Assembly: GCA_030765235.1 (NCBI GenBank)
Contig: JAVCCW010000002.1
Location: forward strand, 1 to 50,759
Reading direction: 5' to 3'
DNA length: 50,759 nt
DNA from: Candidatus Gorgyraea atricola
GTDB taxonomy: Bacteria; Omnitrophota; Gorgyraeia; Gorgyraeales; Gorgyraeaceae
In this document: positions 1-7,083 of the stretch, piece after piece
Numbering within the stretch: position 1 is the stretch's first letter
Layout of the letters: each line of letters begins with the position of its first letter
The notes under the pieces: model-generated
Databases searched by the model: none
What the model saw: only the letters and a program-made list of their open reading frames with translations
What the model was told of the DNA's origin: nothing
Position numbers and translations under genes: made by a program

Positions 1-78
1 ACATTATCCACAGAATAAACAAAAAGAAAAAGTCGCCCAAAAAGAAAAAGAACTACTACTAACTGTAACATGAAAACA

Positions 79-120
79 GGACATTTTAACTTTGGTAAGA
101 ACCGGACATTTTAACTTTGG
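79..120. repeat. Direct repeat pair, possible transposon-end remnant
   Basis: The 17-mer GGACATTTTAACTTTGG occurs at 79-95 and again, identical, at 104-120 (25-bp period). Paired short repeats like this resemble the multiple transposase-binding sites at the ends of some DDE transposons. No transposase is visible in the window, so this would be a remnant or the edge of an element lying to the left. This reading is inference; the repeat itself is exact. Confidence 0.4.
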
Positions 121-143
121 CTTGACAATTCCCTTAAATTATA

Positions 144-173
144 TTGACTTATAAGAGCTATATATGATAATAT
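144..173 (+). promoter_or_regulatory. Candidate sigma70-type promoter for lpxL-lpt operon
   Basis: TTGACT at 144-149 is followed after 16 nt by GATAAT (166-171), or after 18 nt by TAATAT (168-173). A second TTGACA at 122-127 has no good -10 partner. The proposed start of transcription would lie only a few bases before the ATG at 183, leaving a very short leader with no Shine-Dalgarno. Moderate to low confidence. Confidence 0.4.
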
Positions 174-182
174 ATCTCGGCT

Positions 183-1079
183 ATGGCAAAGAGGAAGCCG
201 AGACAGGTTGTTGTATATGCGCTCTTTAGAGTAGTTAGTTTTTTTATATATCTCCTACCTCTAAGATCAGGGCTAAAACTTGGGCAGTGTATAGGAAAAA
301 TAGCTTTTCTCTTTCTTAAGAAACAAAGGCGTATTGCGTTAGATAATCTTGAGTTTTCCCTCAGTGATTCCAGGATAGATAAATCCCTTATAGCGCGCCA
401 GGTCTTTGAAAATCTAGGCAAGAATTTTGTAGAAGTAATATCACTTTCAAAATTCAATAAGGCCAATATAGACGCCTATATAAAGTGTAATGGTTTTGAA
501 TCTATCGAGAGACTTTTAAAGCAGGGCAAGGGCGGCATAGTATTATCAGCGCATTTTGGGAACTGGGAACTCATGGCGCACTATTTTGCGTTAAAGGGTT
601 ATAAGGTCAATGTTGTTGCGCGCCGCGTCAGGAATGAATTTTTCGAAAGATTTTTAGGTAAGGTCAGAAGGCAGCACGGCGTGAATGTTTTATATAGAGA
701 CGCGTCAGCAAAAGAAGTATTCGCTGTTTTAAAAAGAAATGAATTTATCGGCATGATGCCTGATCAGGACATGACAAATGTCTCAGGCGTGTTCGTGGAT
801 TTTTTTGACCGCAAGGCATATACGCCAAATGGCCCGGCAGTGCTTAATTTTTTAACAGGCACTCCAATAGTACCGTGTTTCATGGCGAGAAAAGGGTTTG
901 GCCATGAGATTTTAGTTGGCCAGCCTATAGAATTACAAAAAACTGGTGATAAACAGAAAGATATTTTAGAAAATACACAGAGATACACAAGGGTGATAGA
1001 AGATCATGTTAGAAAATTTCCTTCACAATGGGTGTGGTTCCATGAGCGCTGGAAAACTAAAGAAAATAGTCATAGGTAG
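183..1079 (+). CDS. lpxL: Lipid A biosynthesis lauroyl/myristoyl acyltransferase family (LpxL/HtrB-like)
   Basis: Predicted inner-membrane acyltransferase that adds a secondary acyl chain to lipid A (or its Kdo-linked precursor). A hydrophobic N-terminal segment (about residues 10-27) anchors the protein. The family's catalytic H-x4-E motif is visible as HFGNWE at about 124-129, followed by the DQD region at about 194 and a conserved W-FHERWK ending. The length of 298 aa is normal. It is followed, with a 38-nt overlap, by an LptC/LptA-like gene and lptB, which fits an LPS assembly and export operon. Which acyl chain or acceptor is used cannot be told from sequence. No clear Shine-Dalgarno precedes the ATG, but the length and N-terminus fit the family. 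Confidence 0.85.
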   Translation: MAKRKPRQVVVYALFRVVSFFIYLLPLRSGLKLGQCIGKIAFLFLKKQRRIALDNLEFSLSDSRIDKSLIARQVFENLGKNFVEVISLSKFNKANIDAYIKCNGFESIERLLKQGKGGIVLSAHFGNWELMAHYFALKGYKVNVVARRVRNEFFERFLGKVRRQHGVNVLYRDASAKEVFAVLKRNEFIGMMPDQDMTNVSGVFVDFFDRKAYTPNGPAVLNFLTGTPIVPCFMARKGFGHEILVGQPIELQKTGDKQKDILENTQRYTRVIEDHVRKFPSQWVWFHERWKTKENSHR

Positions 1080-1653
1080 TGCGCTAGTTCTTGTTGCTGG
1101 CTTTTCTTTTGCGCAGGATGCTGACCAGGAAGTGGATGGGTTTTCGCTTGTGCAGTATGAGGATGGCGGAACGAAGCAGTGGAAGCTGAGCGGTAAATCA
1201 GCTGAGGTCAAGGACAATGAGATCAAGATAGATGAGGTCTCAGCCTTAAGCTATGGAAAAGAGGCAGCGCTTAAGTTAAAGGCAAAACAGGGAACATTTG
1301 ATAGAGAAAAGAATCTAGTGACTCTGCAGGATGATGTCGTGGCCAAGAGTACAGATGGCACTACAATAACCTGTGACGGCCCACTGGAGATCAATTACAA
1401 TAAGAACCGAGCTGCGTTTTTAAACAATGTAAAGGTAAAGGATTCTAAGGGTGATATTTTTGCGGATCGCATAGATGTGTATTTCAATGATGATACGCGC
1501 CGCGTGAGATGCGTAGTGGCAAGAGGTAACGTGCGGATAGTAAGCGGCGAGAACATTACTTATAGCGAGAAGGCAATATACTTAGTCAATCAGGGCCGCG
1601 TGATATTACCCAAGCGGTCAAAGCTGGTGATAAAAAGTGAAATCCCAAGATAG
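1042..1653 (+). CDS. Periplasmic LPS-transport protein, LptC/LptA (OstA) type
   Basis: Predicted exported component of the LPS transport bridge. I place the start at the ATG at 1042 rather than the upstream ATG at 1006, because it puts a clean signal peptide (KLKK then a hydrophobic run, cleavage after FSFA at residue 24) at the N-terminus. The first part (residues ~28-60, a D-G-K/W-x-L-x-G-x-S-A-E-V pattern) resembles LptC; the rest has the repeated beta-strand pattern of OstA/LptA (LVTLQDDVVA, AAFLNNVKV, VVARGNVRI). It may therefore combine both roles in about 203 aa. It overlaps lpxL by 38 nt and lptB by 17 nt, implying translational coupling. Assigning it strictly to LptA or LptC would need profile searches. 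Confidence 0.75.
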   Translation: MSAGKLKKIVIGSALVLVAGFSFAQDADQEVDGFSLVQYEDGGTKQWKLSGKSAEVKDNEIKIDEVSALSYGKEAALKLKAKQGTFDREKNLVTLQDDVVAKSTDGTTITCDGPLEINYNKNRAAFLNNVKVKDSKGDIFADRIDVYFNDDTRRVRCVVARGNVRIVSGENITYSEKAIYLVNQGRVILPKRSKLVIKSEIPR

Positions 1654-2380
1654 TAGCGAACATATACTGGAAATAAAAAACCTCACCAAGTCCTACGACG
1701 GCAAGCGTGTAGTGAACGGCGTGAATATAAAGATAAAAAGAGGTGAGGTCGTGGGGCTATTGGGCCCTAACGGCGCGGGAAAGACTACTACATTTTACAT
1801 GGTGGTGGGCATGCTAAAGCCGGATCTAGGCGCGATAATATTTGATGGGAAAAATATCACGAAGCTGGCAATGTTTAAGCGCGCCAGAAGCGGCATTGGA
1901 TATCTTTCGCAGGAGCCATCCATATTTAGAAAACTTAGCGTTGAAGAGAATATAATGGCAATACTGGAGACGCTGGATCTTCCGAGGACAGTTCGAAAAA
2001 AAAGACTCAAAGATCTTCTTGAGGAATTACATATTACTAACCTTGCAAAGAAAAAGGCGTATATGCTTTCAGGCGGTGAGAGACGCAGGCTCGAGATAAC
2101 AAGGGCCTTGGTTACAAATCCATTGTTTATATTGCTGGATGAGCCGTTTAGCGGCATAGATCCGATCGCAGTGGCTGACGCGCAGGAGATCATCTCCGAA
2201 CTAAGGGCAAAAGGGCTTGGCATTTTGCTGACAGATCACAATGTGCGAGAAACACTTGAAATAACAGACCGTTCGTATATAATGGCAGATGGACGTATTC
2301 TCATATCAGGGAATGCGGAAAAGTTAATCAACGACCCTAAAGCACGAGAAATATATTTGGGCGAAAAATTCAGGATGTGA
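1637..2380 (+). CDS. lptB: LPS export ABC transporter ATP-binding protein LptB
   Basis: Cytoplasmic ATPase that powers extraction of LPS from the inner membrane by LptFG. All ABC motifs are present: Walker A GPNGAGKTT (~42-50), signature LSGGERRRLEI (~144), Walker B LFILLDEP with the D-loop SGIDP, and the switch histidine in TDHNVRET. The length of 247 aa is typical. The start is a GTG inside the end of the preceding lptC/lptA-like gene (17-nt overlap). In many bacteria rpoN follows lptB; here trigger factor follows after one base instead. LptF and LptG are not in the window. Confidence 0.93.
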   Translation: MKSQDSSEHILEIKNLTKSYDGKRVVNGVNIKIKRGEVVGLLGPNGAGKTTTFYMVVGMLKPDLGAIIFDGKNITKLAMFKRARSGIGYLSQEPSIFRKLSVEENIMAILETLDLPRTVRKKRLKDLLEELHITNLAKKKAYMLSGGERRRLEITRALVTNPLFILLDEPFSGIDPIAVADAQEIISELRAKGLGILLTDHNVRETLEITDRSYIMADGRILISGNAEKLINDPKAREIYLGEKFRM

Positions 2381-2381
2381 C

Positions 2382-3434
2382 ATGAAATCTAATATTAAAA
2401 AACTCAAGAATTGCAAAAAGATAGTCGAGGTGAAACTCTCGGTTGAGAAGGTAAAAGACGAGCTCGAAAAAGTCTATAAGGGTATAGGTAAGGTCGCCAG
2501 TGTTCCTGGGTATAGAGTAGGAAAGGCGCCGCGGGATTTATTGGAACAGCATTATGCCAAGACCGCAAAAGAAGAGGCCCTGAAGAATCTTATCCCAGAG
2601 ACCTATAGAAAGATTTTAGAAGAGCATAAGCTGGATCCCATAGGTTATCCTGAGGTAAGTGACGTAAAGATGGATTTAAAAGAAGGACTTTCTTATACAG
2701 CAAGTATTGAGACAAGGCCTGATTTTTCCTTGAGAAGCTATAAGGGCCTGAGATTGAAAAAGAAAAGCGTAGAGGTAAAAGAAGAAGACGTGCAGAAAAA
2801 TCTAGAATCCTTGAGAGAGGCAAATGCTCAACAAGTGCCTAAGAAGGATGGCGAGGAAAAAGAAAAGGTAGTTCCGAAGCTGGATGATGAGTTTGCAAAG
2901 GATATGGGCTGCGAGAATCTGGAAAAATTAAAAGATGCCGTGCGGCAGTCTCTGAAGCAGAGGCTGGAACAGGATAGCGCGGCTGATCTAGAGGTGCAGA
3001 TCATAAATCAGCTTGTTGAGGCTGTGAATTTCGAGGTGCCTGAGTCGCTGGTAAATGGCGAGAAGGAGAGACTCGTAAAAGATGCAAATTCCAGGATCGC
3101 GTACATGCAGGCTATTCAAAATAAACAAAATCCTGATAAGAAATTTACTTTGTCTGACAAGGATAAAAAGGAATTAGAGGAGAATGCAGGCAAACAGGCG
3201 CTGCGACAGGTAAAGGCATTTTTTATATTGGATAAGATCGCGCAGGCAGAGAAGATACAGCTGAAGCAGGAAGACATAGATAAGCGGATCGAGGAAATGG
3301 CTGTTCAGTACAAGAAATCAAAGGAAGAGGTTCGGAGTCATTTAGAAAAGAATCACATGCTGGACGAGATGGCAGTGAATATGCGTAACGCGAAGGTTAT
3401 GGAGTCCTTGCTCAAGGAAGCGAAGGTATCTTAG
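2382..3434 (+). CDS. tig: Trigger factor lacking the PPIase (FKBP) domain
   Basis: Ribosome-associated chaperone for nascent chains. The N-terminal ribosome-binding domain is clear, including the signature loop GYRVGKAP (~43-50). The C-terminal chaperone arms are also present (LDDEFAKDMG...LKDAVRQSL, then VPESLVNGEKERLV and a long helical tail). The protein is 350 aa, about 80-90 residues shorter than the usual ~430. The missing part is exactly the FKBP-type prolyl isomerase domain: the strand at ~125 runs through a short charged linker (about 140-163) directly into the C-domain. The frame is open throughout, so this is a clean domain loss and not a frameshift. It starts one base after lptB and is followed by clpP, the common tig-clpP order. 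Confidence 0.9.
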   Translation: MKSNIKKLKNCKKIVEVKLSVEKVKDELEKVYKGIGKVASVPGYRVGKAPRDLLEQHYAKTAKEEALKNLIPETYRKILEEHKLDPIGYPEVSDVKMDLKEGLSYTASIETRPDFSLRSYKGLRLKKKSVEVKEEDVQKNLESLREANAQQVPKKDGEEKEKVVPKLDDEFAKDMGCENLEKLKDAVRQSLKQRLEQDSAADLEVQIINQLVEAVNFEVPESLVNGEKERLVKDANSRIAYMQAIQNKQNPDKKFTLSDKDKKELEENAGKQALRQVKAFFILDKIAQAEKIQLKQEDIDKRIEEMAVQYKKSKEEVRSHLEKNHMLDEMAVNMRNAKVMESLLKEAKVS

Positions 3435-3435
3435 A

Positions 3436-3498
3436 AAGAGACAAGAGACAAGGGGGTTTAGATGCTCCTTGTCCCATGTTCCTTGTCACTTGTCACTA
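3436..3498. repeat. Period-7 short-word inverted array
   Basis: Two GAGACAA words in tandem just after the tig stop (about 3439-3454) are followed at 3468-3496 by cttgtcc, catgttc, cttgtca and cttgtca, which are the same word on the other strand. The whole forms an imperfect hairpin between tig and clpP and could also act as a weak terminator, though it lacks a T-tract. Related words appear inside the coding sequence at 33154-33185. Confidence 0.65.
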
Positions 3499-3517
3499 AA
3501 AGTAAAAGGAGGTAGAT

Positions 3518-4120
3518 ATGTCAACATTAGTACCTATGGTAGTCGAGCAGTCGAGTCGAGGCGAGAGGGCGTATGATATCTATTCAAGGCTTTTAAAGGA
3601 CAGGGTTATTTTTATAGGCGATGCGATAAATGATGTGATCGCGAATCTAGTGATAGCACAGTTACTTTTTCTCCAGCAGGAGGATGCTGACAGGGATATC
3701 AGCGTCTACATCAATAGCCCGGGCGGCGTCGTAACTGCAGGACTAGCTATCTATGACACGATGCAGTTCGTAAAGCCAGACATCTCCACGTATTGCATGG
3801 GCCAGGCAACCAGCATGGGCGCAGTGCTTCTCGCAGCAGGCACAAAAGATAAGCGCATAGCCTTGCCTAATTCTCGTGTGATGATACATCAGCCATGGGG
3901 CGGCGTGCAAGGCCAGGCATCAGACATAAACATACAGGCAAAGCAGATCCTTAATATGCGCGACAGGATCAACGATATACTCGCAAAGCACACAGGCCAG
4001 AAATTGGACAAGATCAAGAAAGATACAGATAGGGATTATTTCATGACTGCTGAAGAGGCACAGGAATACGGCATAGTCGACGAAGTAATCACCAGCGACA
4101 AGAAGCGCAAGAAAAAATAA
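3518..4120 (+). CDS. clpP: ATP-dependent Clp protease proteolytic subunit ClpP
   Basis: Self-compartmentalised serine protease that degrades substrates fed by a Clp ATPase. The catalytic triad is readable as Ser99 (ATSMGA), His124 (MIHQPWGG) and Asp173 (in TDRDYF). The length of 200 aa is normal. A strong Shine-Dalgarno (AAAGGAGG) sits before the ATG. clpX, the usual next gene, is absent; an aminotransferase follows after a repeat-rich 136-bp gap, so the unfoldase must be encoded elsewhere. Confidence 0.96.
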   Translation: MSTLVPMVVEQSSRGERAYDIYSRLLKDRVIFIGDAINDVIANLVIAQLLFLQQEDADRDISVYINSPGGVVTAGLAIYDTMQFVKPDISTYCMGQATSMGAVLLAAGTKDKRIALPNSRVMIHQPWGGVQGQASDINIQAKQILNMRDRINDILAKHTGQKLDKIKKDTDRDYFMTAEEAQEYGIVDEVITSDKKRKKK

Positions 4121-4125
4121 ATGGA

Positions 4126-4232
4126 GGTTACGTAAAGTTACGTAATGTTTCGTAAAGTTTCGTAAAGTTGCAAAAAGCCAATGTAACTTTACGCAACCTA
4201 GCGAAACTTAACGCAACCTCACGAAACCTTTA
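4126..4232. repeat. Period-10 short-word array forming a long imperfect hairpin
   Basis: The left part (4127-4170) is a run of ten-base words of the type GTTACGTAAA / GTTTCGTAAA. After a short spacer containing aaaaagcc, the right part (4180-4230) carries the complementary words (CTTTACGCAAC, GCGAAACTTAACGC, CACGAAACC). The two sides can pair over roughly 45 nt with mismatches. It fills the gap between clpP and the aminotransferase. No gene is visible here. Confidence 0.7.
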
Positions 4233-4256
4233 ATTATGCATAAGGAGCAATAAACC

Positions 4257-5420
4257 ATGAAGAACTACCTACTCACACCAGGGCCGACACCAGTGCCAGA
4301 TGAGGTGCTTAGCGCAATGGCAAAACCTATAATACATCATCGCACTCCTCAGTTTCAGGCTATATTAAAGGAGACAGAGGAAGGCCTGCAGTATGTGTAT
4401 GAGACAAAAGGCAAGGTGCTTATGTTTGCCTCGAGCGGCACAGGCGCAATGGAAGGCGCAGTAGCGAGTCTGCTTTCGCCAGGAGACAAGGCAATAGTTG
4501 TCAGAGGCGGAAAGTTCGGAGAGAGATGGGGCGAGCTGTGCGCTGCGTATGGCATAGAGTTTATTCCAATAGATGTTGAGTGGGGAAAAGCAGTTGATCC
4601 TCAGAAAATAAAAAAGATACTGGATAACGAATCACGGGCCAACGGGCCAACGGGCCACGGGTCACGAATAAAGGCTGTCTATGTTACGTTTTGCGAAACA
4701 TCCACTGGTGTGGCAACTGACATAAAGGTAATTGCTGAGATTACCAAAAACAGTCAGGCTGTTTTAGTCGTGGATGCAATAAGCGCGCTTGGCGCAGTGG
4801 AGCTGAAGACTGACGAGTGGGGTATTGATGTTGTGATATCTGGCTCGCAAAAGGGTTTAATGATTCCGCCAGGACTGGCGTTTGTGAGTCTGAGCGAGAA
4901 GGCATTGGCCTTAGTTGAAAAATCAACACTTCCGAAATATTATTTTAATTTCAAGGCATACAAGAAGTCTATAGACAAAAACGATACACCATATACGCCT
5001 GCAGTGAACCTTATTATTGGTTTAAACGAGGCATTGAAGCTTATTAAAAAGGACGGACTTGCGAATGTAGTGGCTCGTCACAAAAAGCATGCTCAGGCTG
5101 TGCGAACTGCAATGGGAGCGCTGGGCCTCGAGCTTTTTGCGCCGGACGCGTATTCAGATGCAGTTACTTCGGTCAAGGCCCCAGAGGGCGTTGACAGCGC
5201 GAAACTCGTAAAGACAATGCGCGACAAATACGGCGTAGGTATTGCAGGAGGCCAGGCGCAGCTAAAAGGCAAGATCTTCCGCATTGCCACAATGGGCTAT
5301 ATCACTGCAGCTGATCTAAAGGTGTGCATCCAGACGTTGGAGACAGTACTTGCGGAAATGGGATATAAGTTTGAAAAAGGTGTTGGAGTAAAGGCACTTG
5401 AGAAAGGCCTGGCGAAGTAA
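4257..5420 (+). CDS. Class V PLP aminotransferase (alanine/serine-glyoxylate type), probable role in serine synthesis
   Basis: Fold-type I PLP enzyme of the alanine-glyoxylate/serine-pyruvate aminotransferase group. It opens with the family hallmark LLTPGPTPVP and HHRTPQF, continues with SSGTGAMEGAV, has ETSTGV before the cofactor Asp-Ala (VVDAISALG), and carries the PLP lysine K199 in SGSQKGLMIPPG. The length of 387 aa is normal. serA lies directly downstream, so it probably transaminates 3-phosphohydroxypyruvate or supplies serine/glycine interconversion; that role is inferred from context. An odd short-word array (4633-4667) is in frame at residues ~126-137. A good Shine-Dalgarno (AAGGAG) precedes the ATG. 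Confidence 0.87.
   Translation: MKNYLLTPGPTPVPDEVLSAMAKPIIHHRTPQFQAILKETEEGLQYVYETKGKVLMFASSGTGAMEGAVASLLSPGDKAIVVRGGKFGERWGELCAAYGIEFIPIDVEWGKAVDPQKIKKILDNESRANGPTGHGSRIKAVYVTFCETSTGVATDIKVIAEITKNSQAVLVVDAISALGAVELKTDEWGIDVVISGSQKGLMIPPGLAFVSLSEKALALVEKSTLPKYYFNFKAYKKSIDKNDTPYTPAVNLIIGLNEALKLIKKDGLANVVARHKKHAQAVRTAMGALGLELFAPDAYSDAVTSVKAPEGVDSAKLVKTMRDKYGVGIAGGQAQLKGKIFRIATMGYITAADLKVCIQTLETVLAEMGYKFEKGVGVKALEKGLAK
4633..4667. repeat. In-frame AACGGGCC word array inside the aminotransferase gene
   Basis: Three near-identical period-8 words (cacgggcc, aacgggcc, aacgggcc) and a degenerate fourth (acgggtc) lie within the coding region and are translated as a Ser-Arg-Ala-Asn-Gly-Pro-Thr-Gly-His-Gly-Ser-Arg stretch. 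It falls in the variable loop before the strand AVYVTFCETSTG, where relatives have a short linker. The period is not a multiple of three, yet the frame stays open. Confidence 0.75.
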
Positions 5421-5435
5421 AAGTTATCCACGCCT

Positions 5436-5461
5436 GTAGGCCAGGTTTAAACCTGGCCTAC
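5436..5461. repeat. 26-bp palindrome family, copy 1 (no extended arms)
   Basis: A perfect palindrome with half-site GTAGGCCAGGTTT, between the aminotransferase and serA. In this copy the flanks do not extend the pairing. Three more copies of the same core lie at 11744, 14565 and 16796. Confidence 0.9.
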
Positions 5462-5490
5462 TTGAACAAGCAATCTAAGAGGAGAAATAT

Positions 5491-7074
5491 ATGTACAAGA
5501 TTCTAATTAGCGATTCACTGGCGCAGGAAGGGATTGATATACTTAAGAAGGTGAAGGAGTTTAAGGTAGATGTGAAACTGAAACTCCCGCCAGACGAACT
5601 TAAAAAAATAATAAAGGACTATGACGCGCTTTTGGTGCGCAGCGGCACAAAGGCTACAAAAGATGTGATCGAAGCTGCCACTAAATTAAAGGTAATAGGG
5701 CGCGCAGGCGTTGGCCTCGACAATGTGGACCTCGCGGCTGCTTCAAAGCGCGGCATTATAGTCATGAATACGCCTGGCGGCAACACCATCTCTACTGCAG
5801 AGCACGCAATGTCTCTGATCCTTGCGCTTTCTCGCAATATACCTCAGGCAGACGCGTCTACAAAAAAGGGCCAATGGGAGCGGAAAAAGTTCATGGGTGT
5901 TGAGCTCTACGGAAAGGTCCTGGGGATTATTGGACTCGGCAGGATCGGCGCTGAGGTTGCCAAACGCGCGGCCTCATTCGGCATGAAGGTAATTGCGTAT
6001 GACCCGTTCCTGTCATTGGATAAGGCCAAAGAGGCAGGCGTTGAATCAGTTGAAGTAAAAGATGTATTTAAAAGATCTGACTATATTACTGTGCATACGC
6101 CTTTGACAGACGAGACAAAACATATTATTGGCAAAAAGGCAATTGCCCAGATGAAGCAAGACGTGCGTATTATAAATTGCGCGAGGGGCGGCATAGTCGA
6201 TGAGGTCGCGCTACTCGAAGGCATAAACAGCGGAAAGGTCGCTGGCGCAGCGCTTGACGTCTATGAAAAAGAACCGCCAAAAGAGAGCCCGCTTATTGGA
6301 TGCGACAAGATGATCCTGACTCCGCACCTCGGAGCCTCCACTGAAGAGGCTCAGGTCAATGTGGCAATAGATATTGCCAATAGCGCCAGGGACGCGCTCC
6401 TTGGACGCGGAATAAAAAATGCGGTGAATGTGCCGTGCGTGGATCTCGAGCTTTACAAGATACTTCAGCCATATGTCGAACTTAGCGAAAAACTGGGATT
6501 ATTCGTGGCACAGATAGCAGAAGGAAGGATTTCCCAGATCGATATAAAATATTCAGGTGATGTCGCGGGGCATAGCGTGTCTCCTCTAACAGTGGCGATC
6601 GTAAAAGGCGTGCTTACGCCCATACTGCAGGAGACAGTCAATTATGTAAATTCGCTTATTGTGGCGCGGGAACGCGGCATAAAAATAAAAGAATCAAAAT
6701 CCATGGAGCTCGAGGAATACACGAGCCTTATCACGGTAGAGGTGACTACTGATAAAGGCAAGACATCTGTTTTAGGAACGATGTTTACAAAAAAGGATGC
6801 AAGGATCGTAAAGATCGACGAATTTCATGTAGATGCTATTCCTCAAGGGTACATGGTAGTTGCGCACAATGTAGATGTGCCAGGCATCATAGGTCAGATT
6901 GGTACTATCTTTGGAAAAAATAATATAAATATTGCGACAATGACGTTTGGCCGCGCAAAGCCAGGCGGCAGGACCCTGTCAGTATTGAATGTGGATAGCC
7001 CTGTATCTCAGAGCGTGCTCGAGGAGATAATAAAGGTAAAGAACATATTAGATGCAAAGCTGGTAAAACTATAG
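5491..7074 (+). CDS. serA: D-3-phosphoglycerate dehydrogenase (long form with ACT domain)
   Basis: Catalyses the first committed step of serine synthesis, NAD-dependent oxidation of 3-phosphoglycerate. Order of parts: N-terminal substrate half (RSGTKATKDVIEAA, GRAGVGLDNVD), Rossmann NAD domain with GLGRIG at 148-153, the substrate and catalytic arginine/glutamate region (NCARGGIVDE, DVYEKEPP) and the active-site histidine in TPHLGASTEEAQ, then the allosteric intervening domain (~320-450) and a C-terminal ACT domain (NVDVPGIIGQIGTIFG). The 527 aa length fits the long class. A clean Shine-Dalgarno (GAGGAG) precedes the ATG. The adjacent aminotransferase suggests a serine pair. The ACT domain predicts serine feedback, which is family knowledge rather than shown here. 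Confidence 0.96.
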   Translation: MYKILISDSLAQEGIDILKKVKEFKVDVKLKLPPDELKKIIKDYDALLVRSGTKATKDVIEAATKLKVIGRAGVGLDNVDLAAASKRGIIVMNTPGGNTISTAEHAMSLILALSRNIPQADASTKKGQWERKKFMGVELYGKVLGIIGLGRIGAEVAKRAASFGMKVIAYDPFLSLDKAKEAGVESVEVKDVFKRSDYITVHTPLTDETKHIIGKKAIAQMKQDVRIINCARGGIVDEVALLEGINSGKVAGAALDVYEKEPPKESPLIGCDKMILTPHLGASTEEAQVNVAIDIANSARDALLGRGIKNAVNVPCVDLELYKILQPYVELSEKLGLFVAQIAEGRISQIDIKYSGDVAGHSVSPLTVAIVKGVLTPILQETVNYVNSLIVARERGIKIKESKSMELEEYTSLITVEVTTDKGKTSVLGTMFTKKDARIVKIDEFHVDAIPQGYMVVAHNVDVPGIIGQIGTIFGKNNINIATMTFGRAKPGGRTLSVLNVDSPVSQSVLEEIIKVKNILDAKLVKL

Positions 7075-7083
7075 AGGTGTTTT

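Noticed and set aside
1006-1041. Upstream ATG start for the LptC/LptA-like protein
   Set aside because: The extra 12 residues precede and disrupt a clean signal peptide that begins at the ATG at 1042.
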